The translations under genes were made by a program, and so were the position numbers. Shown piece by piece: positions 7,683 to 15,052 of a stretch of DNA of 24,361 nucleotides (within the stretch, counting starts at the first letter, position 1; each line of letters starts with the position of its first letter). The stretch comes from Candidatus Bathyarchaeota archaeon (GTDB lineage: Archaea; Thermoproteota; Bathyarchaeia; Bathyarchaeales; Bathycorpusculaceae), in assembly GCA_026014845.1 (NCBI GenBank), contig JAOZHM010000069.1, positions 1 through 24,361 on the forward strand, written 5' to 3'. A model generated the notes under the pieces. The model had not been told where the DNA came from, did no database searches, and saw only the letters and a list, made by a program, of their open reading frames with translations.

Positions 7683-7933
7683 GCTATAGAGTTTTTCTAT
7701 CAAATCAAGCTGAAAAATTCTACAAAAAGTTGCAGAAAAAAGTTAGAGCTAGAGTTAGAGAGGCATTAGTCGTTTTGGAGAAGTCACCCCAAGCTGCCAA
7801 ACGGCTTCATGGGGAACTAAGAGGAAACTATAGCCTGCGGATTGGTAAACTTAGAATAATATATTATGTTTCAGAAAAGGAAAAAACCGTGTATGTGATA
7901 GCTATAGGTCCAAGAAAAACAATTTACAAATAG
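7679..7933 (+). CDS. relE: RelE/ParE-family toxin
   Basis: An 84-residue basic protein with the RelE/ParE fold signature: SYRVFLSNQAEKFYKKL, a helix pair with KSPQAAKRLHGELRGNYSLR, then GKLRIIYYVSEKEKTVYVIA and IGPRKTIYK at the end. RelE proteins cleave mRNA in the ribosomal A site; ParE relatives attack gyrase. The basic residues Arg, Lys and Tyr in the LRIGKLRIIYY and terminal segments favour the RelE type. The TTG start overlaps the antitoxin stop, which implies translational coupling so that toxin is made only after antitoxin. The pair stands alone between a housekeeping gene and a surface protein gene, typical of a small mobile accessory locus. Confidence 0.87.
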   Translation: MSYRVFLSNQAEKFYKKLQKKVRARVREALVVLEKSPQAAKRLHGELRGNYSLRIGKLRIIYYVSEKEKTVYVIAIGPRKTIYK

Positions 7934-8188
7934 CCTTCTACATCGGGAACACCAACTAGAAACAGAACATACCGCGCACAAGCGTCTTGGCTATGATGGA
8001 GGTTGGATTGGTGATTCGCAGAATTATAAATCTGGCATCCGCTAATCTTCATATCAAAAGCTAACTACACAAGCTACGTCATGCTTCTCGGAGTTGTATC
8101 TCATTTCTGATCCGCTTTGCATTACATCTAAAATGAACAGGCAAAAAAGGAAACGACTTCAAGTAGAGAAAGTTAATTTTGAAGTTTT
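7934..8188. other. gene-free gap after the toxin gene, possible decayed coding fragment
   Basis: About 255 nt separate the toxin from the convergent surface-protein gene. One frame stays open from inside the toxin end to a stop near 8046 and reads ...HKRLGYDGGWIGDSQNYK..., which has a protein-like look. It has no start or ribosome binding site, and I recognise no family. A TTATAAAT box near 8025 has no gene behind it. It may be a remnant of a third gene, or chance. Confidence 0.25.
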
Positions 8189-8779
8189 CTAACTTATCCT
8201 AACCTTTACGTCGTCTATGTTGTAGGTCATTTCAGTTTCCCATCCCACCGTAATTCCAACAGCAACCCACACTTCATTGCTAGAACCAGTGAGCAAAATT
8301 GTTGTATATGTGTACCTTTTCCATCCCGCAACCTCGTTGGCAGAACCAAGAACGACAAAGTCATCCTCAACCTCTGGGTTCGAGACTCCAGCATACGCGC
8401 ACACTTTCGCTATAACATTGAAACTCTCTTGTTCACTGTAGAACTCAAAAGAAACCTCAACTTGGATTTCCGAGTTGTTTCTTACTGATATTTTCTTCTC
8501 AATCCAAACTGTGCCATCGTCCTGTTTTCCATCAATGTACAACTGCATTGAATTTTTCCCAGAATAGGCTAAAGGCGCTACTCTAGTAACGTTCCAATTA
8601 ACAGGATGACCTGGATTGTTTGGGTCCAAAGGAACGTCAGCATCCGCCATCCACCCGCCAAAATCTTTTTCAAAGCTTTCATCGTACACAACGGGCGTAG
8701 GATAAAAGTACCATGCAGCGACGGCGATAATAACGATTAGTATCCCAATAACGAAAAATACTTTACCACTTAGCTTCAT
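8189..8779 (-). CDS. membrane-anchored extracellular protein, carbohydrate-binding-like
   Basis: A 196-residue protein with a single N-terminal membrane segment at residues 8-25 (FFVIGILIVIIAVAAWYF) after a short basic head, so the rest is expected outside the cell. The outer part is beta-rich and has the look of a jelly-roll (carbohydrate-binding or discoidin-like) domain. It contains YDESFEKDFGGWMADADV, a SGKNSMQLYIDG block, alternating strands, and a terminal NIDDVKVRI. Those start and end features recur in such modules (FESG..GW...IDDV). No catalytic domain is present. The ATG has GAGGAG about 9 nt upstream and an AT-rich TATA-like box at 8817-8825. It is a single gene, convergent with the toxin. 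Ligand unknown. Confidence 0.75.
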   Translation of the reverse strand: MKLSGKVFFVIGILIVIIAVAAWYFYPTPVVYDESFEKDFGGWMADADVPLDPNNPGHPVNWNVTRVAPLAYSGKNSMQLYIDGKQDDGTVWIEKKISVRNNSEIQVEVSFEFYSEQESFNVIAKVCAYAGVSNPEVEDDFVVLGSANEVAGWKRYTYTTILLTGSSNEVWVAVGITVGWETEMTYNIDDVKVRIS

Positions 8780-8816
8780 TTAAACAATCTCCTCATAAAA
8801 CAATGTCTTTTTGTGA

Positions 8817-8825
8817 TAAATATTT
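8817..8825 (-). promoter_or_regulatory. TATA-like box for the surface protein gene
   Basis: AAATATTTA on the minus strand, about 40 nt before the ATG at 8779, predicts a start near 8795 and leaves room for the GAGGAG ribosome binding site. Confidence 0.4.
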
Positions 8826-8970
8826 CTACATTCTAGAACGCTTAGGAAACAGGAGGAAAAGCTTTCTCAAAAGTTGTGGCGTTCAAGTCTTTCTTTCCAA
8901 AGCAAAACAACTAGTGTTCTAAAACTTTATCATTCAGCAGTTCCTAAAGATTACTTCGTGAGATGATTTC

Positions 8971-9981
8971 ATGAATGCTTGGGAAGCCGCGAAAAACGCG
9001 TTAGAATGTGTTCTAGAAGCAAAAAGAGATGAAAGCATAGTCATTTTTTGTGACTATGAAAAGATGAGTATTGGTAAAGCCTTTGCAAATGGTGCCCTAA
9101 AGCTTGGTCTTCAAACGCGCTTAGTACAGTTGAAAACTGATGAAAATGTCCTGCGAAAGGAAGTTCCGCCGCAGATTATGAAAATTCTAACAAAGCAAAC
9201 GCCAGACATCTACATCAATCTTCTTCGTGGAACTCGTGAGGAAACGCAATTCAGGATAAAGCTCATAAAAATGGAGACTAAAGACCTTAAGGCACGTTTG
9301 GGACATTGTCCGGGCGTTACATTGGACATGTTGACTGAAGGAGCTTTAGCATTAACCACTGAAGAACATAAGCAGATGCAAGCCTTCGCGGACAAACTGA
9401 TTGAAAAGTTGAGCAAAGCAGTTAGAGTTGAAGTTATGAATTCTGCTGGAACAAACGTTTCATTAAGTGTGGAAGGAAGGTCCTTCTTTACAGACACGAA
9501 GATAGATTGGAAGACAATGAAGTGGATGAACCTTCCAACAGGCGAAGTGATAGTTGCTCCAGTAGAAAGTTCCCTTGAAGGCAGATTAGTGTGCGACATG
9601 GCTATAGGCGGAATAGGGCCTATAAAAACTCCAGTGGAAATAGCAGTCAAAAACGGTAAAGTTCAAGACGTTTCTTCTGCAGACACAGAAGTCTTGAGGA
9701 GGGCTAAAGGTTCGTTAAACACTGACGAGTGGTCAAATGTTGTGGGTGAATTTGCTTTTGGAATAAACTCTAAAGCAAGATTTGTTGAAGGGTTCATAGA
9801 AGCCGAAAAAATGCTGAATACAATCCATATAGCCTTTGGCAACAATTCAGACATGCCTGGCGGAAAAAACCCTTCTAAGAATCACATGGACTTTCTAGTA
9901 TCAAAACCTACTGTTAAGGTCTTTAACAAAGATGGCTCAAGCATTAACGTGATCACGAAAGGAGTTTTCCAGCATTTGTAG
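8971..9981 (+). CDS. M29-type (thermophilic) aminopeptidase
   Basis: A 336-residue protein resembling the M29 leucyl aminopeptidase family (AmpS/aminopeptidase T), metalloenzymes that remove N-terminal residues using two metal ions. The sequence shows the likely ligands in the right order: LPTGEVIVAPVE (Glu192), VGEFAFGIN (Glu260), TIHIAFGNN (His286), and GKNPSKNHMDFLV with the HxD pair His305 and Asp307. The usual tyrosine after the first histidine is not obvious. The N-terminal half (WEAAKNALECVLEAKRDE, then IVIFCDYEK) matches the Rossmann-like first domain. The protein is shorter than bacterial M29 enzymes (~410 aa), as many archaeal relatives are. The start ATG follows GTGAGATGA. Peptide turnover in the cytoplasm is the expected job. 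Confidence 0.85.
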   Translation: MNAWEAAKNALECVLEAKRDESIVIFCDYEKMSIGKAFANGALKLGLQTRLVQLKTDENVLRKEVPPQIMKILTKQTPDIYINLLRGTREETQFRIKLIKMETKDLKARLGHCPGVTLDMLTEGALALTTEEHKQMQAFADKLIEKLSKAVRVEVMNSAGTNVSLSVEGRSFFTDTKIDWKTMKWMNLPTGEVIVAPVESSLEGRLVCDMAIGGIGPIKTPVEIAVKNGKVQDVSSADTEVLRRAKGSLNTDEWSNVVGEFAFGINSKARFVEGFIEAEKMLNTIHIAFGNNSDMPGGKNPSKNHMDFLVSKPTVKVFNKDGSSINVITKGVFQHL

Positions 9982-10041
9982 ATAGAAATGATTAAAAACG
10001 CTTAAAATGGTAGATTCCTAATTTTATGAGGAGACTGAAAG

Positions 10042-10305
10042 ATGACTGAAGAGACAAGCGAAAAATTGCCCATATCTGACTTCTACAAAGTCATAGATTA
10101 CATTACAATTTTCAAGAGTGAGAAATGGTGGGAGGCAATAGTTGTTTTTGAATCCTTAGGCAAGCGGTCAATTGGCTTGTATCTTTGGCATAACCGAGAC
10201 GGCACATGGAAGAGAAAACACAAGTTTAACATCAGAAATCTTGATGAATGGAACAAGCTTAAGAACGCAATCGAACGGCTTACTCCAAAACTTGTTTCAA
10301 AATAG
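10042..10305 (+). CDS. small PC4-like protein (tentative)
   Basis: An 87-residue protein with strong ribosome binding site GAGGAG 9 nt before the ATG. The C-terminal half, with IGLYLWHNRDGTWKRKHKF, then NIRNLDEWNKLKNAIERL, resembles the strand-strand-helix of the PC4/p15 single-stranded-DNA-binding coactivator fold, in which a basic strand precedes a W..LK.AI helix. The N-terminal part (DFYKVIDYITIFKSEKWWEA) supplies a helix and two strands. The likeness is by eye and the protein is longer than a minimal PC4 domain, so a DNA- or RNA-binding role is only suggested. An independent short transcription unit seems likely, since a T-run follows the stop. Confidence 0.65.
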   Translation: MTEETSEKLPISDFYKVIDYITIFKSEKWWEAIVVFESLGKRSIGLYLWHNRDGTWKRKHKFNIRNLDEWNKLKNAIERLTPKLVSK

Positions 10306-10326
10306 TCCGTTTTTCTGATTGTAGAC

Positions 10327-10343
10327 TCTTATTCAGAATAAGA
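10327..10343. promoter_or_regulatory. 17-bp palindrome, candidate operator
   Basis: TCTTATTC-A-GAATAAGA has perfect 8-bp arms around one central base. It lies 18 nt before the TTTATTA box at 10361, upstream of the acidic membrane-protein gene. That fits a dimeric regulator site. It is also 22 nt after the stop of the previous gene, so an RNA hairpin at that transcript's end is the alternative. Confidence 0.45.
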
Positions 10344-10360
10344 ATCCAGAATTGAATAGT

Positions 10361-10367
10361 TTTATTA
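10361..10367 (+). promoter_or_regulatory. TATA box of the acidic membrane protein gene
   Basis: TTTATTA, 44 nt before the ATG at 10405, predicts a start near 10387. AGGGCG lies between that start and the ATG as ribosome binding site. Confidence 0.45.
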
Positions 10368-10404
10368 ATTCACTCCAACAACAAAAACAAAAAGGGCGAA
10401 CACT

Positions 10405-10839
10405 ATGGAAGACGAACAGGAGACGCAAGAAGATATTCAAGTTCGGGAAGAAACATACATAGTTGAAGATGAGATAGAAGTACCTGAAGAGCAGAGGGTA
10501 GAACAAAAAGAGGAATATGTGGTTGCAGAGGAACCAACAGAGCAAAAGCAAGAACTTGAGAAAAAGGGCTTACTGCAGAACTTAATATCAATTAATCAAA
10601 GCGAAGACAAAAGCAGTTTCGTACATGGGCTTTCTGTGGGTCTTGGACTCGGTTGCATTGCAACCTTCATCATAATGTGGATTGTAGTATTCTTCTCTCC
10701 ACAACTGCCATCAACAGTCACGTACGAGGCCATGCTTTCAGTATTCATTTATCCTCTCATCTACCTGCTGGCAGTAGGTTTAATAGCGCTAACAGCTGGT
10801 ATAGTAAAAGAATACTACATTAGAAAAAGCAGCTTCTAA
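10405..10839 (+). CDS. acidic-headed two-TM membrane protein, unknown function
   Basis: A 144-residue protein in two parts. Residues 1-55 are very acidic and low in complexity, rich in Glu, Gln and Val (blocks such as EDEIEVPEEQRVEQKEEY), probably disordered. Residues about 72-98 (GLSVGLGLGCIATFIIMWIV) and 105-135 (LSVFIYPLIYLLAVGLIAL) are two membrane helices, ending in a short basic tail YYIRKSSF. The positive tail and the acidic head would both face the cytoplasm in a hairpin topology. No family recognised. It stands alone with its own TATA box and an upstream palindrome, so regulated expression is possible. Confidence 0.72.
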   Translation: MEDEQETQEDIQVREETYIVEDEIEVPEEQRVEQKEEYVVAEEPTEQKQELEKKGLLQNLISINQSEDKSSFVHGLSVGLGLGCIATFIIMWIVVFFSPQLPSTVTYEAMLSVFIYPLIYLLAVGLIALTAGIVKEYYIRKSSF

Positions 10840-10880
10840 GCCAACCTTCAAAATCATGCGTGTCTCTTTGCTGACAAACA

Positions 10881-10890
10881 ATTATAATAA
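10881..10890 (+). promoter_or_regulatory. TATA box of the DUF4443-type gene
   Basis: ATTATAATAA centred about 22 nt before the ATG at 10907. The expected start falls on or next to the ATG, and no ribosome binding site is seen, so the message may be leaderless. Confidence 0.5.
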
Positions 10891-10906
10891 CCTATTAGCC
10901 TAACTT

Positions 10907-11554
10907 ATGATCGTGAAACTCATGCCTCACGGGTTCAAACAAATTTTAGAGAAAGTCGCGGGTGAAAAGGCTCCAGGTCCATCTCCAACATTCTCCGTAT
11001 TCCATATGTTACGTGCCATAGAACTCATAGCCAAGAAGGCAATCGGTCGTAGCAAACTCGCCGAAGAACTAGCAGTCGGAGAAGGCGCAATGCGCACGAT
11101 GATCAACCGATTAAAAGATGCCGGGTTAATCACAACCTCGAAATTAGGCTGCAGCCTCACAAGTAAGGGCCTGAAGCTTTGGAATGAGTACAAAACGGTT
11201 TTTGGGAGGAAAGTTGGGATTGGAAAGAGCGAGCTCACGCTTGCAGACTACAATTTTGCAATTCTGGTCAAGAACCGTGGGCATAAAGTTAAATCAGGTA
11301 TGGAGCAACGTGACGCAGCCATAATGGTTGGCGCAAAGGGTGCCACAACAATAATGTTCAGGGCGGAACGCTTAATCATTCCATCTGTAAGCGATAATAT
11401 TGCCAAGGATTTTCCAAAAGCGGCGAACCAGATGGTTAGGCTTCTTCAGCCTGAAGAGAACGACGTAATGGTTGTTGGAGGTGCCGATAGTCTAATAAAA
11501 GCGGAATACGGTGCATTGGCAGCCGCTTGGACCCTTGTTAACGATTGCGGTTAA
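10907..11554 (+). CDS. DUF4443-type winged-helix protein
   Basis: A 215-residue archaeal protein with an N-terminal winged helix-turn-helix (about residues 30-90). It contains FHMLRAIELIAKKAIGRSKL, then EELAVGEGAMRTMINRLKDA and a wing GLITTSKLGCSLTSKGLKLW. The C-terminal ~110-residue domain (RDAAIMVGAKGATTIMFRAE, later DVMVVGGADSLIKAEYGA) looks like a small-molecule or effector-binding domain and matches my memory of the DUF4443 family. The likely job is an archaeal transcription regulator whose ligand is unknown. The ATG at 10907 fits a leaderless message; an ATG at 10922 is an alternative. Its stop overlaps the stop of the convergent GPN GTPase gene by 4 nt. Confidence 0.78.
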   Translation: MIVKLMPHGFKQILEKVAGEKAPGPSPTFSVFHMLRAIELIAKKAIGRSKLAEELAVGEGAMRTMINRLKDAGLITTSKLGCSLTSKGLKLWNEYKTVFGRKVGIGKSELTLADYNFAILVKNRGHKVKSGMEQRDAAIMVGAKGATTIMFRAERLIIPSVSDNIAKDFPKAANQMVRLLQPEENDVMVVGGADSLIKAEYGALAAAWTLVNDCG

Positions 11555-12312
11555 TACGTGTATTTTTCTCCTCCAGCCAAAACCCGTTCCAAAGCCGTGT
11601 TGAAATTTATTATTCCCTCGTTTGTTTTAGCCGACACTGGAACGAGCAAAAACCTTAAACCAAGCTGGTAAATTGCCCGCATCATGTTTCTGCTGAGCAG
11701 ACGCCTTGTTCCTGTAAGTTTCTGGTCAATTGAATTTTCCAAAGCCCGTGGACTAGCTGACCAGTCCACAACTTTGTTGACGTCCTCTTTTGGAAGCAAA
11801 TCGGATTTCGACAAGAGGTGCACTTGGGGGACAAGGAAACGATTCTGGACAGCTGCTGAAAGGAAAAGGTTTGAAACATAATTGAGCGGGTTAAATGAAA
11901 AAGCGGCATCAAACAAATAGACTATAGCCTTGGGTTCCTTCGTGAGTTCCTTGGCGATGTATGGTCCGCTTGATCTGAAAGCGAATAACTCCATCTGCCC
12001 AGAGGTGTCCACCAAAACGATGTCAGATTTTAAGTCTTCAATTTCCTTTGAAATTTCATCAATTTCGTCTGCAATTAAATCTGCAGCCATTATCGCAGCA
12101 CCATTTGGTCCTAAACCATATTTCTCCATCAAATCTCCCACATTTACGTAGTTTCGAACGTCCACATCAGGCGAATATGGAAGTTTTAAGGCTCCTGGAT
12201 CCAGATTCACAACCGTAACATTCTGTTTTGACATTTTTAGCCATTCACTGAAGGATGCTGTGAGTAGAGACTTTCCAGATCCCGCTGTTCCTATAATGAA
12301 GACAATAAACAT
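11551..12312 (-). CDS. GPN-loop GTPase
   Basis: A 253-residue P-loop GTPase of the GPN family. Visible: Walker A GTAGSGKS at 8-15; NLDPGA; the defining Gly-Pro-Asn insertion GLGPNGA at 66-72; switch-type VDTSGQMELFAFR with Asp102; and LSKSDLL as the guanine-specifying motif. Archaeal and eukaryal GPN proteins act as dimers. In eukaryotes they help assemble or import RNA polymerase II; the archaeal substrate is not established. The length is normal. The ATG has GGGAATGAT just upstream. It is transcribed toward DUF4443 and away from the transglutaminase-like gene upstream, with a 72-nt gap that could hold its own promoter. Confidence 0.93.
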   Translation of the reverse strand: MFIVFIIGTAGSGKSLLTASFSEWLKMSKQNVTVVNLDPGALKLPYSPDVDVRNYVNVGDLMEKYGLGPNGAAIMAADLIADEIDEISKEIEDLKSDIVLVDTSGQMELFAFRSSGPYIAKELTKEPKAIVYLFDAAFSFNPLNYVSNLFLSAAVQNRFLVPQVHLLSKSDLLPKEDVNKVVDWSASPRALENSIDQKLTGTRRLLSRNMMRAIYQLGLRFLLVPVSAKTNEGIINFNTALERVLAGGEKYTY

Positions 12313-12384
12313 TTTATCATTCCCTACTTAACAAGACAATGTTTGTTTAGTCTCAAACTCGTTCTTGCGTAAAAGCCTTTTCGC

Positions 12385-13521
12385 TTATAAAGGAATTTCT
12401 GGAGGCTGCGGCTCTTGCACTTCTTGTTGGCTTCGTCTTGACATTAAAAACACAACTGTGCCCACGCAGACCAAAACCATAGTAATAGCCAACAGAAAAA
12501 TGAAGAATGTAGATAAAACCATCACGCTTTGAATTTGGCTGTCACCACCAGTGTAATCGTTATCTCCAGACCAGCTTGCACGGATATAACACACACCGGC
12601 AACTTCTGCATTCCAGGCATATGCAAATCGTCCATTAGAATCCGTTGTAACTGTATCTAAAACGGTCCAAGCTAAATTGTTTGTTTTAGTGTAAACAGTG
12701 ACCGTTTTGTTTTGTAAGGATGGTGAGAGTTGTCCCGAAAGTGTGATAGTGCTTCCTTGAATAACATTTGTGGATGAAATTGTTAACCATATTTCCGACG
12801 ACTCCAAAGTTTCATAGCTTGCGCAAACCTGCCCTGAAACTTCTTGTTCACAGTTTTCAAGGGTTATCACCTCTGGAAAGGCACGCTTTAAATCATTTGG
12901 ACATTCACCAATTCTCCAACCATTTTTCCAGTTATCTCCCGTACATTCAGCAACATAATACTGAATGTCATTGCACGTAACATAGTAGGCTTGACCTCTA
13001 ACATCATCCGGTGTATATGAAAGATGGACACCGACGTTCATGTGAGCTTCGCTTTCGTAGTATAGAAGCACAACATCAAGCCCACCAGCTTTCATGATTG
13101 AACATGCGATGTAGGAAAAGAGGTCGCAGTCGCCCTTGTTTTCCACGATTGTTTCTACAGGATATTTCACAGGCAAAGTCGCATCGTAGGGTATTTGATG
13201 CACGATCATCAGAACCCCGTTTGCGAAATTCTCATCGTTTGTGTAAATTTCCCATAAGCTATCGGCAATGGGTTTCAAAGCGTAGGGAGTAACGAACTTG
13301 GCAAAATCATGGTTTGAACCAAGCGTGTGACTTTTTTCATGGTGATATTCAAAAAGCGACTGTGAAACCACTACATTTAGCCTGTAATACATTGAACCGT
13401 TTGGACTGTCCAAAAGCTGGTAGGACTCGCTGTGGTTTTCTGATAGGCAATGTGGAAACAGATAAGAAAACGTGATCAAAACCGTTACTATCACGAGTGT
13501 TTCTGAAAGCTTAAGATGCAT
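12385..13521 (-). CDS. secreted, membrane-tethered transglutaminase-like protein
   Basis: A 378-residue surface protein. A signal-like hydrophobic segment covers residues 8-22 (TLVIVTVLITFSYLF). The core (about 80-200) is a transglutaminase/protease-like fold. It has NKGDCDLFSYIACSIMKAGG with the expected Cys132, SEAHMNVGVHLSY with His160, and YYVAECTGDNW with an acidic Glu192, the cysteine-His-acid order of the superfamily. An Ig-like beta domain follows at about 245-330 (GSTITLSGQLSPSLQNKTVT, later ASWSGDNDYTGG). One membrane helix (about 336-360) and a short cytoplasmic tail end the protein. Such enzymes may be peptidases or crosslinkers at the cell surface; the substrate is unknown. An AATAAATC box at 13551-13558 could be its TATA element. 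Confidence 0.83.
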   Translation of the reverse strand: MHLKLSETLVIVTVLITFSYLFPHCLSENHSESYQLLDSPNGSMYYRLNVVVSQSLFEYHHEKSHTLGSNHDFAKFVTPYALKPIADSLWEIYTNDENFANGVLMIVHQIPYDATLPVKYPVETIVENKGDCDLFSYIACSIMKAGGLDVVLLYYESEAHMNVGVHLSYTPDDVRGQAYYVTCNDIQYYVAECTGDNWKNGWRIGECPNDLKRAFPEVITLENCEQEVSGQVCASYETLESSEIWLTISSTNVIQGSTITLSGQLSPSLQNKTVTVYTKTNNLAWTVLDTVTTDSNGRFAYAWNAEVAGVCYIRASWSGDNDYTGGDSQIQSVMVLSTFFIFLLAITMVLVCVGTVVFLMSRRSQQEVQEPQPPEIPL

Positions 13522-13844
13522 GACAGATCTGAAAAAATTATTGTAAGCATGATTTATTTCCCTTATGAACCATCACGCAATTTTCACGTTTATTATTCTG
13601 GATAAGGATTATCGGTAGTGTATGGACTGGAACGGAGCAGTTGAGTTGAAAATTGGCTCGGCGCAAGGGCTGAATATGAATAAACAAAGGGTAGCTACAA
13701 GAGAAACATCCGAATTTCACAAGTTTCATAAGAAAAGATGGGACACAGATATTTTCAACCGTCTCACCTCAGTGTCCAGCCTGACCCTGATCGTAACCAA
13801 ATGAACCTGATACTTTGGCAAACAAAACTTTTTGGCAAAACGAA
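13522..13844. other. 323-nt gap without a supported gene
   Basis: The start of the gap holds the likely promoter of the transglutaminase-like gene on the minus strand. A 60-codon frame on the plus strand (ATG at 13622, about 26 nt after a TTTATTA box) has no ribosome binding site, no recognisable motif and biased but not protein-like content, so I do not call it. A GGACAC/GTGTCC inverted pair at about 13741-13778 and a doubled TTTGGCAAA motif near 13813-13838 are visible but weak. Confidence 0.4.
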
Positions 13845-14666
13845 CTACTTTTTCTTTTTAGGTTTGATTTTTCCGTCGTCCTTTTGCACGAGTTCTGATA
13901 ACTGAATTATCGCCTTTCCTAAACGATTTTTAGCGGTTTTAGAGCTTTCAGCTGTTGTTGAAAAGTGAATTTCTATGTGCGGTTTTCTCTCCTCACCCTT
14001 TGGATGAGACTTTATGTAAACATGTGGGTTGTCATGCATTGTCTTGTCAATTAAAGGAGCTAGAGCCGATTCCATGATGCCGTCTGCATATATACTTGTT
14101 TCAAAAAACGTAAATCCACCAGTCTCCTTCTTAATCAAATGTGCAACAGACCCTTCAAAAATGGCTTCCATTTCCGCAGGGACACCTGGCAGGGCTATCA
14201 AAAAAGTTCCTCCCACATTTATTATCACGCCGGGAGCCGTGCCAACAGAGTTAGGCAGTGGTTCTGCTTTTTCTGGGAGTCTTGCCATCTTTATTCTTGC
14301 CGGTGTTAACTCAACCCTTTCCATTTTTCCCTCTCGATAATAAGTCTCATATTTCTCTCTGACCATTTTCAAAGCTTTTTCATCAACTTCCAATTTACGG
14401 TTCAGAGCTTTAGCTATTCCCTCCAAAGTTTTGTCGTCAAAGGTTGGACCTAATCCTCCAGTTGTTATTATGAACTTTGGTTTCCTCTTCAGAGCTTCAC
14501 ACACAACGCTTGCAATTTCGCTAACATCGTCGCCTACAACTGTTATTCGTTTCACCATTATTCCGAACGTGGTGGCACGTTTGGCTAGCCAATGGGCGTT
14601 TGTGTTCAATGTTTTGCCAATTAACAGTTCGTTGCCTATGCCGATTATTTCCATTTGTTGATTCAT
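13845..14666 (-). CDS. CinA/MoCF-domain (molybdopterin-binding-like) protein
   Basis: A 273-residue protein with a MoaB/MogA-like domain in the CinA N-terminal subfamily. It contains IIGIGNELLIGKTLNTNAHW, ITVVGDDVSEI, FIITTGGLGPTFDDKTLEGI, PNSVGTAPGV and LIALPGVPAEMEAIF, in the standard order. Archaeal proteins of this type lack the C-terminal NMN amidohydrolase domain of bacterial CinA, and the length fits that short form. Relatives have been tied to ADP-ribose pyrophosphatase or nicotinamide nucleotide repair, and others to molybdopterin adenylylation; which applies is open. The C terminus KPKKKK is basic. The ATG has GGTGA 5 nt upstream. It is the last gene of a long minus-strand run, 95 nt after the zinc-ribbon gene. 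Confidence 0.88.
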   Translation of the reverse strand: MNQQMEIIGIGNELLIGKTLNTNAHWLAKRATTFGIMVKRITVVGDDVSEIASVVCEALKRKPKFIITTGGLGPTFDDKTLEGIAKALNRKLEVDEKALKMVREKYETYYREGKMERVELTPARIKMARLPEKAEPLPNSVGTAPGVIINVGGTFLIALPGVPAEMEAIFEGSVAHLIKKETGGFTFFETSIYADGIMESALAPLIDKTMHDNPHVYIKSHPKGEERKPHIEIHFSTTAESSKTAKNRLGKAIIQLSELVQKDDGKIKPKKKK

Positions 14667-14761
14667 TTTTTCACCTTTAAGGTTAAAACATTACAAGATA
14701 AACCAGTTTTGCCCTTTTTATGCTGTTTGCTAACTTACTGCTTAAAACGCTAAGTGCATTG

Positions 14762-14968
14762 TTATTTTTTCTTGCTAAGCCACCATTTTAGGTAATCTTT
14801 TCTCCGTTGTTTCCGCTGATCTTCGCCGCTTTCAAATACAGGTCTTAATTTACGTCTCAGTTCCATCAGTTCTTGACGTGTAACAGATAGTCCGCAGCTT
14901 TTGCACACGTAGCGTTTAGTCGCTAACATATATTGCATTTCGCCACCACATTCTGGGCAATAGGGCAT
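14762..14968 (-). CDS. small zinc-ribbon protein
   Basis: A 68-residue protein with a zinc ribbon at residues 4-23: CPECGGEMQYMLATKRYVC, then KSCG, giving two CxxC knuckles. The remainder is a basic helix rich in Arg, Lys and Gln (RRKLRPVFESGEDQRKQRRK, then a tail ending in LSKKK). The layout suggests binding to nucleic acid or to a larger RNA or ribosome-related partner. I do not recognise the family by name, though such short ribbon-plus-helix proteins are common in archaea. GTGAT precedes the ATG. It lies between the second radical SAM gene and the CinA-like gene on the same strand, with gaps of 84 and 95 nt, so it may have its own promoter. Confidence 0.78.
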   Translation of the reverse strand: MPYCPECGGEMQYMLATKRYVCKSCGLSVTRQELMELRRKLRPVFESGEDQRKQRRKDYLKWWLSKKK

Positions 14969-15052
14969 TTTAAATCACTATTTCTATTTCTAGAAGTGAA
15001 CGTGCCCTGAGAAATAGCTTTCGCTTATTTGCCTATTTTATTACTATGCATT

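Noticed and set aside
13622..13804. A 60-codon plus-strand frame in the gap upstream of the CinA-like gene, with a TTTATTA box about 26 nt before its ATG.
   Set aside because: No ribosome binding site and no recognisable domain. The TATA-like placement alone is weak in AT-rich DNA.
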